Below are positions 25,727-34,677 of a stretch of 64,000 nt of DNA, piece after piece. Made by a program: the position numbers and the translations under genes. The notes beneath the pieces are model-generated. The model saw only the letters and a program-made list of their open reading frames with translations. It did not search any database and was not told the origin of the DNA. How positions within the stretch are numbered: the first letter of the stretch is position 1; each line of letters begins with the position of its first letter. The stretch comes from Lachnospiraceae bacterium (lineage in GTDB: Bacteria; Bacillota; Clostridia; Lachnospirales; Lachnospiraceae), in the NCBI GenBank assembly GCA_022781925.1, contig JALESO010000004.1:1-64000 (forward strand). The letters run 5' to 3'.

Positions 25727-25780
25727 CTCAGACACACTCCCGGGGAGCGAGCATAGCCCGATTGCGGGAGTGTGTCTGAG
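25727..25780. repeat. 16-bp perfect inverted repeat downstream of metY
   Basis: CTCAGACACACTCCCG (25727-25742) and its reverse complement (25765-25780) flank a 22-nt loop. No T run follows on either strand. The surrounding 250 bp hold no gene and are richer in GC than the flanks. Outside the left arm, TTGCAAAAGCAA resembles the TTGCTT-GCAA segment of the repeats at 14062 and 16088, so this may be another member of that repeat family. Confidence 0.55.
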
Positions 25781-25838
25781 CACGCTGATCTTGCGGTAAC
25801 AGGCGGCGTGGCATATGAAAATAGTAACGTAAATAGAA

Positions 25839-25906
25839 GAAAACTGCGTATTTTTTCTCGGCAAGCGATTGTTAGCTGCAGAGACAAAATACGCAGTTTT
25901 CTTTTT
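25839..25906. terminator. Bidirectional terminator between metY and the thiamine ABC operon
   Basis: Arms GAAAACTGCGTATTTT (25839-25854) and AAAATACGCAGTTTTC (25886-25901), followed by TTTTT. The loop holds GCGATTGTTAGC (25865-25876), a sequence that recurs in other hairpins of the window. It lies between convergent genes. Confidence 0.8.
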
Positions 25907-25933
25907 CATATCTTAAATTTTCAGCCACTAAAA

Positions 25934-26668
25934 TCAAAGCCGACTGATGATGTCGCGTTTATAGTTTAAAAACGTCTCCGTCAGATAAAAATCATCCGGC
26001 CGCGGTTTCTTTTCTTTGATCACGATCTCGTCTTTGATCTCACCCGGTGTACCGTTCAGGATATAGATCCGGTCCGAGAGCAGGATTGCCTCGTCGATAT
26101 CATGAGTGATAAAGAGCGTGGACAGATCGATATATGTCATGATGTTCAGATACCACTTGTGGATGTTGGACTTTGTGATGGTATCCAGTGCGGAAAACGG
26201 TTCATCCAGCAGTGCGACACCGTTGGAGGACAGATACGTCCGCAGCAGTGCGGCACGCTGACGCATGCCGCCGGAGAGCTGGCTCGGATACTGATACTGG
26301 GTACCGTCCAGTCCGAATTCTGCGAAGAGCGGATTGGCTTTTGCCCGGGCTTCCGCCTTTTTCATTCCTTTTAAGACAAGTGGAAGTGATACATTATCAA
26401 TGATTTTCTTGTGAGGCAGCAGCAGATCTTTCTGAAGCATATAGCTGATCTGACCCGGAGTGGATGTGATATCCTGATCCTTCAGATAGACATGTCCTTC
26501 CTCCGGAGTGGTCAGGCCGGAAAGAATGTGGAATAACGTTGTCTTTCCGGAACCGCTGACACCCAGAAGGCAGACTAGTTCGCCCTGGTTCAGTTCAATA
26601 TTGATGTCTTTGATGATCGTGCGCTGACCATATATTTTTGTAATATGTTCTGCTTTTAATAATGCCAT
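25934..26668 (-). CDS. ABC transporter ATP-binding protein (thiamine precursor type)
   Basis: A 244-residue ABC ATPase of the nitrate/taurine/HMP group. Walker A is GVSGSGKTT, the signature is LSGGMRQR and Walker B is VALLDEPFSALD; the H-loop is in LFITHDID. It is the last gene of a minus-strand operon after the binding protein (its start abuts the preceding stop). With the permease and the NMT1-like binding protein, and a TPP riboswitch in front of the operon, it most likely powers uptake of the thiamine pyrimidine precursor (HMP or formyl-aminopyrimidine), as ThiZ does. Confidence 0.88.
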   Translation of the reverse strand: MALLKAEHITKIYGQRTIIKDINIELNQGELVCLLGVSGSGKTTLFHILSGLTTPEEGHVYLKDQDITSTPGQISYMLQKDLLLPHKKIIDNVSLPLVLKGMKKAEARAKANPLFAEFGLDGTQYQYPSQLSGGMRQRAALLRTYLSSNGVALLDEPFSALDTITKSNIHKWYLNIMTYIDLSTLFITHDIDEAILLSDRIYILNGTPGEIKDEIVIKEKKPRPDDFYLTETFLNYKRDIISRL

Positions 26669-26669
26669 T

Positions 26670-27749
26670 TTAATTTCCCAGATAGTCGTTTGTAAATCCT
26701 TTGCCGGTCAGATCTGAGGAGGTCAGGTTGTTCTCTGCCAGCCAGCTGTAAAATGCATTCCAGCGGTCTTCATCAATGAAGCCCCATTTGGTGGCATCTG
26801 CGATGTACTGATCGGAAATATACTGCTGGGAAGCCTGGACCAGATCTTCAGAACCTTTCAGGGAACCTGTGTTGTCACCGGCGATCAGCATGTTTGTTGC
26901 GTCTACCGGGTTCTGAACCGCATATTCATAACCTTTCTGGGTTGCTTCCAGGAATTTCTTTGCAATGTCCGGATGCTCTTGTAAGAAAGTGTTGTTTGCG
27001 ATGATGACCGGTGTGTAGTAATCAAATACAGTGTCGATATCTTTGAAGAAGAAGAAATCACAGTCTACCTTCTCCTGCTTTGCGTTGATACCGCCCCAGC
27101 CGTAGAATACCCAGATGGCATCGGTCTGATGTGCAGCCAGTGCAGCCGGTTCATCTGTGATATCGTTCGGAATCAGGTTTACTTTGCTGAAGTCACCGCC
27201 GTCTTTGTTGACAACTGTTTCCAGTGTGGCAAGCTCGATTGGAGATTCCCAGGTGGAGTAAGTTTTTCCAGTCATGCCGGCCGGTGTATCGATGCCGTCG
27301 CCCTGGCGGGACATGATACCGGAAGTGTTGTGCTGTAATACAGCAGCAACGGCTGTGATATCAAGCGGATCATCGGAATCCAGGGATGCTGCCATGGTGT
27401 CCTGTGCCTCGATGGCAAACTGTGCCTGGCCTGCGGAACACATCAGAGCGGCGCCGTCCTCTGGCGGCTGTACGATCTGGACATCCAGACCGGCCTGCTC
27501 ATAATATCCCATCTGCTGAGCTACATATAAACCGGTGTGGTTTGTGTTTGGTGTCCAGTCCAGACAGAATGTAATCTTTGTCAGGTCTTTTTTATCTGTT
27601 TTGGATGTGTTCTCCGCAGCTGCAGAAGAGCTGTCAGATGTGTTTCCTGCATTGGTGTTTGTATCAGCGTTTCCGCAGGCAGCCATGGAAAGTACCATAG
27701 CGGCAACCACAGATACAGCTGCAAGTTTCTTTAAATAATTTTTTTTCAT
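26670..27749 (-). CDS. ABC substrate-binding lipoprotein, NMT1/THI5-like
   Basis: A 359-residue extracytoplasmic lipoprotein with a signal peptide ending in the lipobox MAAC (about residue 25) and a Ser/Asn-rich linker. The mature domain begins ITFCLDWTPNTNHTGLYVA, the hallmark of NMT1/THI5-like thiamine pyrimidine-binding proteins (ThiY group). Its ATG overlaps the stop of the permease gene (ATGA), showing coupled translation. The ligand is inferred from the TPP riboswitch and the family: HMP or a formylated aminopyrimidine. Confidence 0.9.
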   Translation of the reverse strand: MKKNYLKKLAAVSVVAAMVLSMAACGNADTNTNAGNTSDSSSAAAENTSKTDKKDLTKITFCLDWTPNTNHTGLYVAQQMGYYEQAGLDVQIVQPPEDGAALMCSAGQAQFAIEAQDTMAASLDSDDPLDITAVAAVLQHNTSGIMSRQGDGIDTPAGMTGKTYSTWESPIELATLETVVNKDGGDFSKVNLIPNDITDEPAALAAHQTDAIWVFYGWGGINAKQEKVDCDFFFFKDIDTVFDYYTPVIIANNTFLQEHPDIAKKFLEATQKGYEYAVQNPVDATNMLIAGDNTGSLKGSEDLVQASQQYISDQYIADATKWGFIDEDRWNAFYSWLAENNLTSSDLTGKGFTNDYLGN

Positions 27750-28528
27750 ACTTCATTTCCCTCTTTTTCTGTTTTTATCCACGGCATGGATATTTTTCTG
27801 ATAATGTTGACTGCGAGCATCAGCAGAAGACTGATGATCACGATAAAAATAATAACGGCAAACATCTTGTCAAAAGCGTATGCCTTTTTGACACGGGTCA
27901 TGTAAACACCGAGTCCGTTAAATCCGCCCAGCCACTCTGCCACGACAGCGCCTACAACGGCGTAGGAAGCAGAAATCTTCAGACCGGAGAAAAACTGGTT
28001 TAAGGCTGACGGAAACTTCAGATGCCGGAAGATCTGGAATTTGGTGGCACCCATGGCGCGCATCAGATTCACGGCATCCGGATCCACACTTTTGTAACCG
28101 TCCAGCAGTCCTACCGCGATGGGGAAAAAGGTGGTGATGACCACCAGGGCAATCTTTGGTGCCATGCCAAATCCCATCCAGAGCACCAGAACCGGAGCAA
28201 TGGCAATGGTAGGAATCGTCTGTGTAATGACCATCAGCGGGTAAAATGCACGGTTGATGGTGAGAAAACGGTCCATCAGGGTAGCACTGACGAAGGCCAT
28301 CAGGATGCCGATACAGAGTCCGTAAAATGCTTCCTGCAGCGTGTATCTGGCGTGCATCAGGATCAGCGGCATGTCAGAGATCAGTGCCTTTGCCACATTG
28401 ACCGGGGAGGGCAGCATATAAGCCGGAACCAGCCCGGAGATACAGATCAGATACCAGATCAGCACGATCACACACAGTGCGACGATGGCCGGGATCTTAC
28501 TGGTGATGCTTTGTAACTTTTTTGTCAA
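27746..28528 (-). CDS. ABC transporter permease (thiamine precursor type)
   Basis: A 260-residue permease with six hydrophobic helices and the EAA-type cytoplasmic loop near RAMGATKFQIFRHLKFPSAL. It belongs to the SsuC/TauC/ThiX group. The reading frame starts with TTG at 28528, inside the 3' end of the preceding gene (32-bp overlap), with GGAG somewhat far upstream. Translation is probably coupled. It forms the membrane channel for the binding protein and ATPase encoded after it. Confidence 0.88.
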   Translation of the reverse strand: MTKKLQSITSKIPAIVALCVIVLIWYLICISGLVPAYMLPSPVNVAKALISDMPLILMHARYTLQEAFYGLCIGILMAFVSATLMDRFLTINRAFYPLMVITQTIPTIAIAPVLVLWMGFGMAPKIALVVITTFFPIAVGLLDGYKSVDPDAVNLMRAMGATKFQIFRHLKFPSALNQFFSGLKISASYAVVGAVVAEWLGGFNGLGVYMTRVKKAYAFDKMFAVIIFIVIISLLLMLAVNIIRKISMPWIKTEKEGNEV

Positions 28529-28793
28529 TGGTCAGTACATCTCCCTCTGGTTTAAAAGAAATCTTTACATAGGTATTCATTGCCGGGCAGCCTGCTTTTG
28601 CGGCAACCAGCTGGCAGTTTTTTACGATCTCCATGAGTTCCTCATAATCGCCCTCGATGGATGTCTCGCACGGTCCTACATAGTAGTTCAGACCGGTGGA
28701 TCTGATATAATCAATGACTTCATCCACGATGCGGATGACTTCATCTTCGTCTGTTACGGTTGGCAGTACCTGAATAGCTACACTTGCGTTCAT
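28497..28793 (-). CDS. MTH1187/YkoF-like thiamine-binding protein
   Basis: A 98-residue protein of the MTH1187 (UPF0045) family. The pattern MNASVAIQVLPTV, then DEVIDYIRSTGLNYYVGPCETSIEGDYEEL in segments, is typical. Such small ferredoxin-fold proteins bind thiamine or related compounds and often accompany HMP transport genes. Its ATG has AGGAGG 8 bp upstream. It is the first gene behind the TPP riboswitch and overlaps the permease gene, so it opens the operon. Confidence 0.85.
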   Translation of the reverse strand: MNASVAIQVLPTVTDEDEVIRIVDEVIDYIRSTGLNYYVGPCETSIEGDYEELMEIVKNCQLVAAKAGCPAMNTYVKISFKPEGDVLTIDKKVTKHHQ

Positions 28794-28919
28794 AATTATG
28801 TTCCTCCTGATAAAAAAGTCGGGTCTGCCGGAATCGGGGAGATTTGCTGTAATTCGTTTTAGAAATACGCAATGTCCGGATCCGGTAAACGTTGGATTGT
28901 CTGTGAAGAGAACTGGCTG

Positions 28920-28949
28920 AAAAAAAAAGCATCTGCCAATGACAGACGC
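28920..28949 (-). terminator. TPP-riboswitch terminator
   Basis: On the minus strand GCGTCTG and CAGATGC form a stem with a short loop (28929-28949), followed by nine T (28928-28920). It lies between the TPP aptamer and the first gene and should form when TPP is bound, so thiamine shuts the operon off. Confidence 0.8.
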
Positions 28950-28974
28950 TAAAAATGCATAACGTAATCCAATA

Positions 28975-29055
28975 CACTTCCTGCGCTGGCATTATCCAAC
29001 AGGTTTAAGGGTCTAAGTCCTACCTTACTCTCAGCTGACTGTCACCACCTTTTAT
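28975..29055 (-). ncRNA. TPP riboswitch (THI element)
   Basis: Read on the minus strand, the conserved THI motifs appear in order: GGTGGTGACAG, CTGAGAG (complement of 29028-29034), ACCCTTAAACCTG and ATGCCAGCGCAGGAA. This is the aptamer for thiamine pyrophosphate. It is followed by an intrinsic terminator, the usual OFF design. It controls the thiamine-binding gene and the ABC transporter below. Confidence 0.93.
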
Positions 29056-29139
29056 ATAGAAGATAATGTACAGAAGCTCCCCTGGTCTGGTCTGTATGAG
29101 ACAGACGGTTTCTGACTGTTTCTCTTATTCACGCATCAT

Positions 29140-29168
29140 ATCATACAGCACAGATTGAGGGATGTCAA
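29140..29168 (-). promoter_or_regulatory. Promoter of the thiamine-precursor operon
   Basis: On the minus strand TTGACA (29168-29163) and TATGAT (29145-29140) are 17 bp apart. The transcript would begin near 29133, about 75 nt before the TPP aptamer. Confidence 0.75.
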
Positions 29169-29345
29169 CAAAAACAGAAGCCTGGAGGGCGTTTCGCGAA
29201 GGGAGCGTGTGAACGGTAACGACATAAATAAGAGCGGAAAAAAGGATGTGACAGAAATAATAAAGAATTATTAAGGAAATATTTCTTGTAAATTAACAGG
29301 AAAGATGATAAAGTGAATGGGACTTATAGAATGTAATTTAACAAT

Positions 29346-29424
29346 AAGTAGTCTGTTTGCATACAGAAAAATCGCTGTGGAAGTGCTCCACGGCTTATCT
29401 GCATGTGGGAAAACAGACTATTTG
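29346..29424 (+). ncRNA. Nested hairpin leader ahead of the polysaccharide locus
   Basis: Three stacked stems are visible: AAGTAGTCTGTTT with AAACAGACTATTT, then CATACAG with CTGCATG, and an apical GCTGTGGA with TCCACGGC around a 5-nt loop. No T run follows, so it is not a plain terminator. It lies about 90 nt before the first gene of the locus. It could be a leader that affects elongation of a long operon, or a small RNA. The 165 bp before it (29169-29335) hold no recognisable gene. Confidence 0.5.
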
Positions 29425-29510
29425 GTTTCCATTCACCTCAGTCGGGGACTGAACCTGTAAATTGAACTGCCGGTAAAACGAAAGCGGATCACCGGCGAGA
29501 AAAGGAGTAA

Positions 29511-30302
29511 ATGCTGATGAATGCGAAAATAATTATTGCAACACATAAAATGTATGACATGCCACAGGACGACATCTATCTGCCGGTGCATGTAGGCAGG
29601 GAAGGAAAAGATGCGCTGCCGTATCAGCCGGATAACACCGGGGACAATATTTCCGCAAAAAATCCGAGCTACTGTGAGCTGACCGGATTGTACTGGGCAT
29701 GGAAGAATCTGGATTGTGATTATCTGGGATTGGCACATTACCGCCGTCATTTTTCCATGAAGAGCAGATCTTTCCGCAAAAGCCATACACCGATGGAATG
29801 TGTACTCACCGGAGAAGAGCTGGCACAGCTGATTCCGAAGTACAAGATCATTGTTCCGAAGAGACGGAACTACTATATCGAATCTCTTTATTCTCATTAT
29901 GCGCATACTCATTATGCGGAACATCTTGATATTACCAGAGAGATCATCAGTGAAAAATATCCGGAGTATCTGGAAAGCTTTGACAAAGTAATGAAGCAGA
30001 CCGGCGGATATATGTTCAATATGTATATTATGGAAAAATCTCTGTCAGACGCATATTGCAGCTGGCTGTTCGACATCCTGTTTGAACTGGAAAAACGGGC
30101 AGGAGACAGAGAATATTCTTTCTTCCAGGGAAGATTTTACGGAAGAGTCAGCGAGATCATTTTTAATGTATGGCTGATGAACCAGAAAGAGGAGATCAAA
30201 GAAATTCCATATATTCATATGGAAGAGATCGACTGGAAGAAAAAAGGAATGGCCTTCCTGAAAGCAAAATTCGGGAAAAAGAAATACGAAGGAAGTTTTT
30301 AG
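29511..30302 (+). CDS. DUF4422 domain protein (glycosyltransferase-like), first copy
   Basis: A 263-residue protein of the DUF4422 family found in capsule and exopolysaccharide loci and thought to be a glycosyltransferase. Typical segments are IIIATHKMYDMP, DNTGDNISAKNPSYCELTGLYWAWKN and YLGLAHYRRHF. No membrane span is seen. AAAGGAG lies just before two possible start codons (29511 and 29517). It opens the polysaccharide locus and resembles the gene at 34678 throughout, so the two are paralogues that may add similar sugars. Confidence 0.85.
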   Translation: MLMNAKIIIATHKMYDMPQDDIYLPVHVGREGKDALPYQPDNTGDNISAKNPSYCELTGLYWAWKNLDCDYLGLAHYRRHFSMKSRSFRKSHTPMECVLTGEELAQLIPKYKIIVPKRRNYYIESLYSHYAHTHYAEHLDITREIISEKYPEYLESFDKVMKQTGGYMFNMYIMEKSLSDAYCSWLFDILFELEKRAGDREYSFFQGRFYGRVSEIIFNVWLMNQKEEIKEIPYIHMEEIDWKKKGMAFLKAKFGKKKYEGSF

Positions 30303-30311
30303 GGGAGGATT

Positions 30312-31520
30312 ATGCAATACAGGACAACAAAAAGAGAAAGTTTCTTTCTAATAGTATATACCGTATATATGATCGTATTGCTCCTGTCACAGACTGCTTT
30401 TGAGGAAATGGGTGCGGCATCTTCCATATTCAAATATGTCCGTTATCTGTGTTACTTCCTGGCGGCACTGATCATTTTGCAGGACAGTTTCCGGGAAAAA
30501 CAGATCTGGGGCGTGGCGATCCTGGGTATACTCACCGTTGGAACGGTGGTCTGCTCCGGCAACAGTACGTTCATCCTATATCTGATCATGATTCTGGCGG
30601 CAAAGGAAGTCAATGTCAGAACCATCGTAAAGCTGACCTGCATCATACAGGGCGCGATGCTGCTGGCTGTCGTGGCCATGTCGCAGATCGGTATCATACC
30701 GGATTATATCTTTGACGCATCCACCCGTCAGCGTCACGGACTTGGCTTCCTGTGGACGACGACAGGTGCGATCCTTTATTTTTACTTTATGGTGCTGTAC
30801 ATTTATCTGAGAGAAGATCGTGCGCACCTGATCGAGTATGTGATTCTGGAGGCAGTGAACTTCGGGCTGTACAAGCTGACAGATGCCCGTATGAGTTTCT
30901 ACCTGTCCACACTGCTGCTGGTTTACGCTTATATCATGCGTTTCTACTGGCAGAACCGCAAGGACCGGATCCGCAAAAACCGACTGCTGATTTTTGCTCC
31001 GGCATTTTTCTGCATCGTTGCCGTGGCGTGTCAGATCTTCTATATACCGACAGATCCGAACTGGCAGAAGATCAACAGTGTGCTTTCCGGACGACTGGAG
31101 CTTGGCTGTTTTGGCTGGAGAGATTATGGTTTCTCCTGGCTGGGAACAAAGATCGAATGGATCGGTTTCAGTCACAATGCGGCTGCAGGAGCTTACAACT
31201 ATGTAGACTGCTCCTACATGCAGATCCTTCTGGAAAACGGTCTGATCCCGCTCATCATCATCGTGGCTGTATACACTTACATCATGTATATGGCTGTGAA
31301 GGAGAAGGATTTTTATCTGCAAACCGCAGTGCTTCTGATCACTGCATTTTCCATAACAGAGCCGCGTCTGCTGAACCTTGCATACAATCCGTTGCCATTT
31401 TTCGGCATCACCTATATCAGCCTGCGTAACAGAAGCGCGCTGTTCCACCGGGAAGGACACCGGCTGAACCGCAGGGTACGGTTCCGGACCACCCATGTGC
31501 GGCTGAAGATGAAAAAGTAA
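30312..31520 (+). CDS. Wzy-like polysaccharide polymerase
   Basis: A 402-residue membrane protein with 10-11 hydrophobic helices and a large loop around residues 255-300 (SVLSGRLELG...SHNAAAGAYNYVDCSYMQILLENG). The SGR and D-x-Y elements are those of O-antigen or EPS polymerases of the Wzy type. It starts 9 bp after the DUF4422 gene and precedes the flippase. The product would join repeat units on the outer face of the membrane. The C-terminal tail is strongly basic. Confidence 0.78.
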   Translation: MQYRTTKRESFFLIVYTVYMIVLLLSQTAFEEMGAASSIFKYVRYLCYFLAALIILQDSFREKQIWGVAILGILTVGTVVCSGNSTFILYLIMILAAKEVNVRTIVKLTCIIQGAMLLAVVAMSQIGIIPDYIFDASTRQRHGLGFLWTTTGAILYFYFMVLYIYLREDRAHLIEYVILEAVNFGLYKLTDARMSFYLSTLLLVYAYIMRFYWQNRKDRIRKNRLLIFAPAFFCIVAVACQIFYIPTDPNWQKINSVLSGRLELGCFGWRDYGFSWLGTKIEWIGFSHNAAAGAYNYVDCSYMQILLENGLIPLIIIVAVYTYIMYMAVKEKDFYLQTAVLLITAFSITEPRLLNLAYNPLPFFGITYISLRNRSALFHREGHRLNRRVRFRTTHVRLKMKK

Positions 31521-31550
31521 CAACAATCAATGAGTACAGGAAAAACGAGA

Positions 31551-33008
31551 ATGAGTAAAAACAACAAATCAGTAAAAGTCAATTTTATCATGAATGCGAT
31601 CCTCAATCTCTCTGCTGTGATCTTTCCGCTGATCACATTTCCGTATGTATCACGAATCCTGACACCGACGGGAACCGGACGGGTTTCCTCCGCTGTGGCA
31701 CTGGTAACCTATTTCGCCATGGTCGCACAGCTTGGTATCCCTACTTACGGTATCCGTGCATGCGCCATCGTCAGGGATGACAAGGAGAAACTGTCCCGGA
31801 CGGCGCAGGAGATTTTTATCATCAATATGATCATGTCGGTGATCGTGTACGGAGCATTTTTCGGGTCACTGTTCTTTATCCCGGAAATGGCAGAGGACAA
31901 GACGTTGTATCTCATCTGCAGTACAACCATCGTGTTCAACCTCATCGGAATGGAGTGGCTGTATAAGGCACTGGAAGAATACAGTTACATTACAAAACGT
32001 TCCCTCTTTTTTAAATTTATTGCGCTGGTGCTGACTTTTGTGTGTATCCACACAAAAGACGATTACCTGTTTTACGGTGTGACAACGATCTTTGCCGCAT
32101 CTGCTTCCAACGTGATGAACTTTATCAATGTAAGAAAATACATTACGCTGAAACCACTGCGTAATTATGATTTCAAACATCATATGAAACCGATCCTGAT
32201 CTTTTTTGGTATGTCCATTGCGACTACAATCTATACGAATCTGGATACGGTCATGCTGAAATTTATGCAGGGCAATGAAGCAGCCGGTTATTACACCGCT
32301 GCCGTCAAAGTCAAAACGGTGCTGGTGGGTGTGGTGACATCCATCGGAACGGTGCTTCTGCCCAGGGTTTCCTATTATATCGAGCAGAAACGGCACGATG
32401 AGTTCCGTAAGGTGACGGCGAAAGCCATGGAGCTGGTTGTGATGATGGCACTTCCGCTGGTGGTATACTTTATCATCTATGCGAGGGAAGCAATCTTGGT
32501 GCTGTCCGGTGCGGATTATGTACCGGCCATCATCCCGATGCAGATCATCATGCCGACGGTATTCCTCATCGGCTTTACGAATATCACCGGCATTCAGATC
32601 CTGATTCCCCAGGGTAGGGAAAATGTGGTGCTGGTTTCCGAAATCGTCGGAGCTGTGGTTGATTTTGCCATCAACCTGGTATTGATTCCGAGTATGGGAA
32701 GTTCCGGTGCAGCGATCGGAACTCTGGTTGCAGAACTGGCGGTACTGATTGTACAGGCGATTGCAATGTGGAAGTTCCTGATGGAGATCATGAGGAAAAT
32801 AAAAGCAGGAAAAATCGTACTGGCCTGTATGCTTGGAACGGTTGTGGCACTTTTGGTGCATCTGCTCCCGATAACGAACAGCTTTATGATTCTGGTCATT
32901 ACCGCGTTGCTGTTTTTCGGCATTTACGGCGGAGGTCTTCTGTTGATGAAAGAGCCGCTGGTATACGAAGTGGTTGGTCAGATGAAAGAAAAATTCCTGA
33001 AAAAGTAA
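31551..33008 (+). CDS. Wzx-like oligosaccharide flippase
   Basis: A protein of about 485 residues with 12-14 helices of the MOP/polysaccharide transporter family. The N-terminal NAILNLSAVIFPLITFPYVSRILTPTGTG region is diagnostic. It flips lipid-linked repeat units across the membrane. The ATG at 31551 is preferred, since AGGA lies 9 bp upstream; the earlier ATG at 31530 has no site. It lies between the polymerase and the chain-length protein, the usual Wzx/Wzy/Wzz arrangement. Confidence 0.9.
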   Translation: MSKNNKSVKVNFIMNAILNLSAVIFPLITFPYVSRILTPTGTGRVSSAVALVTYFAMVAQLGIPTYGIRACAIVRDDKEKLSRTAQEIFIINMIMSVIVYGAFFGSLFFIPEMAEDKTLYLICSTTIVFNLIGMEWLYKALEEYSYITKRSLFFKFIALVLTFVCIHTKDDYLFYGVTTIFAASASNVMNFINVRKYITLKPLRNYDFKHHMKPILIFFGMSIATTIYTNLDTVMLKFMQGNEAAGYYTAAVKVKTVLVGVVTSIGTVLLPRVSYYIEQKRHDEFRKVTAKAMELVVMMALPLVVYFIIYAREAILVLSGADYVPAIIPMQIIMPTVFLIGFTNITGIQILIPQGRENVVLVSEIVGAVVDFAINLVLIPSMGSSGAAIGTLVAELAVLIVQAIAMWKFLMEIMRKIKAGKIVLACMLGTVVALLVHLLPITNSFMILVITALLFFGIYGGGLLLMKEPLVYEVVGQMKEKFLKK

Positions 33009-33021
33009 GATGGAGGCAAAC

Positions 33022-34452
33022 ATGGAGAAAAGAGAGAAAGAGTATACGAATCTGGATCAGGAACGCATTGTTACCGTTTCTGATCTGTTGAAAGAAATCC
33101 TTCGCCGGATTGGACTGGTGATCATTCTTGGTATCATTGTTGCAGCGTTATGCTGTGGCTATAAATATGCCAAAGACAGCAAAGCTGCGAAAGCTGCAAA
33201 CAGTGAAGATACGACTACGACGATCAAACTTACCGACAAAGAGCAGACGGATGTGAATAATGTCATTGCTGTTCAGGACAATATGAAAGAGCAGCAGGCA
33301 TATCTGGACAATTCTGTATTAATGCAGATCAATGCATATGACGAGAGCCGTGTGACTTTGCAGTACCGCATCATTACCGGCGACAAACAGCTCAGCAAAG
33401 ATCTGCTCAGTGCCTATGATAACTATGTGACAAACGGCAGTCTGGCACAGGATATGATCAATCACGGTATAGATATGGATCTGCAGTATCTGACTGAGCT
33501 GCTTTACTTTGAAAAAGATTCTGATAAAGATGAGGAAGATTCTGACAGTACTGTGATCACAGATACGCCGGCATTGACCTTTGAAATCAGAGTGATCCAT
33601 AAAAACCAGAAATCCTGCGAAGAACTGGCAGCAGTTATTCCGGAGTGCCTGAGTGATTTCGAGCAGAAACTGCAGGAATCTACCGGTTCACATGAGCTGA
33701 ACCTGGTGGACCAGAGCTATGCGGAAGTAGTGGATCAGGGATTATGGACTTATAAAATTGACCGTGTCAACAGCGTTGTTTCCATGCAGGAGCGTGTAGA
33801 TTCCTTAAAAGAAAAACTCAGTGCTGATCAGGTGGCTCTGGTAGAGAAAAATCTGCAGAAAGCAGATAAGAAAGATGATGCGAAAAAAGAGGTTGTAAAA
33901 GCACATATCAGCAAAAAGTATGCGGTACTTGGCTTCGGCATCGGAATCATCCTTGCCATCCTCTATATCGTGATCAGCTACATCTGGCGCGGAACCATCA
34001 ACAATGAAAAAGATGTGACCTATCTGTACGGTGTACAGCTGATGGGAACTTTAAAAGGAAAAAATAAGAAAAATGCACTGCTCCGTCTGGGCGACAAACT
34101 CAGAGGAAAGAAACCGGTGGACTTTTCTGTGGAAGAAGCAATCGTATGTGCAGATGTGACCGGTTATTGCAGCAGAAATCAGATTCAGAAGCTGTTATTA
34201 CTTTCCAGTGAGGAAGTGACAGAGACCGCATGGATCGATACACTGGTGAAAAAACTGAGAGAGGCCGGTGTGGAGGCCACTGTAGAGACAGACATCTTAT
34301 CCAGCGCGGCTGCAAGAGAAAAAGCGGCCGGATATGAAGTGGCTGTCCTGATCGCACAGGTCCGCAGATCTGCATATGACACTCTTGAACAGGAACTGGG
34401 CTTCTGCCAGTTACAGAACATTCAGATTGCAGGTGCGATCGTAACCGAATAA
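33022..34452 (+). CDS. Wzz-like chain-length determinant / polysaccharide co-polymerase
   Basis: A 476-residue protein with a membrane helix near residues 30-50 (GLVIILGIIVAALCCGY), a long extracellular charged and helical part, and a second helix near residues 305-325. That is the Wzz/YveK topology. The C-terminal 150 residues form a cytoplasmic, Rossmann-like region without Walker motifs, unlike fused tyrosine kinases. GGAGG lies 5 bp before the ATG at 33022; the upstream ATG at 33010 overlaps that site. It should set polymer length together with Wzy. A terminator follows. Confidence 0.82.
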   Translation: MEKREKEYTNLDQERIVTVSDLLKEILRRIGLVIILGIIVAALCCGYKYAKDSKAAKAANSEDTTTTIKLTDKEQTDVNNVIAVQDNMKEQQAYLDNSVLMQINAYDESRVTLQYRIITGDKQLSKDLLSAYDNYVTNGSLAQDMINHGIDMDLQYLTELLYFEKDSDKDEEDSDSTVITDTPALTFEIRVIHKNQKSCEELAAVIPECLSDFEQKLQESTGSHELNLVDQSYAEVVDQGLWTYKIDRVNSVVSMQERVDSLKEKLSADQVALVEKNLQKADKKDDAKKEVVKAHISKKYAVLGFGIGIILAILYIVISYIWRGTINNEKDVTYLYGVQLMGTLKGKNKKNALLRLGDKLRGKKPVDFSVEEAIVCADVTGYCSRNQIQKLLLLSSEEVTETAWIDTLVKKLREAGVEATVETDILSSAAAREKAAGYEVAVLIAQVRRSAYDTLEQELGFCQLQNIQIAGAIVTE

Positions 34453-34514
34453 AACATTAGGATCACGCACCGAATTCGTGTGTGTTTGACCTGGATCTCA
34501 GAATGAGGTAAGAA

Positions 34515-34577
34515 AAATGGGAAGAATGCGGCTTCTGACCGGGATTTTTGCGTTCCGGTCAGAGGGTGCATTTTTAC
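34515..34577 (+). terminator. Terminator inside the polysaccharide locus
   Basis: CTGACCGG and CCGGTCAG form the core stem, extended outside by GAATGC with GTGCATTTTT. A T run follows. It divides the locus into a first part (DUF4422, wzy, wzx, wzz) and a second part beginning with another DUF4422 gene. No strong promoter was recognised in the 100 bp after it. Confidence 0.7.
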
Positions 34578-34677
34578 ACTTTTATCTCAGTCGGGAAAAC
34601 GCCCGCTTTTATAAGTGATGAAAAATAACACGTTTCACAGAGATGTGAGCGTGAGAGTAAGAAAAAGGAGCAATCAA

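Noticed and set aside
24569..25909. 446-codon antisense frame over metY
   Set aside because: It runs through the terminator at 25839 and opposite a fully conserved PLP enzyme; the peptide is Cys/His-rich nonsense typical of shadow frames.
29060..29130. A second riboswitch upstream of the TPP aptamer
   Set aside because: The segment has short complementary words (GTCTG/CAGAC) but no known aptamer core; it reads as plain leader.
29346..29460. Cyclic-di-GMP riboswitch before the polysaccharide locus
   Set aside because: The conserved GEMM core words are absent; only nested stems are present.
31866..33023. 385-codon antisense frame over the flippase gene
   Set aside because: It is His/Gln-rich, without helices or motifs, and opposes a well-conserved Wzx gene.
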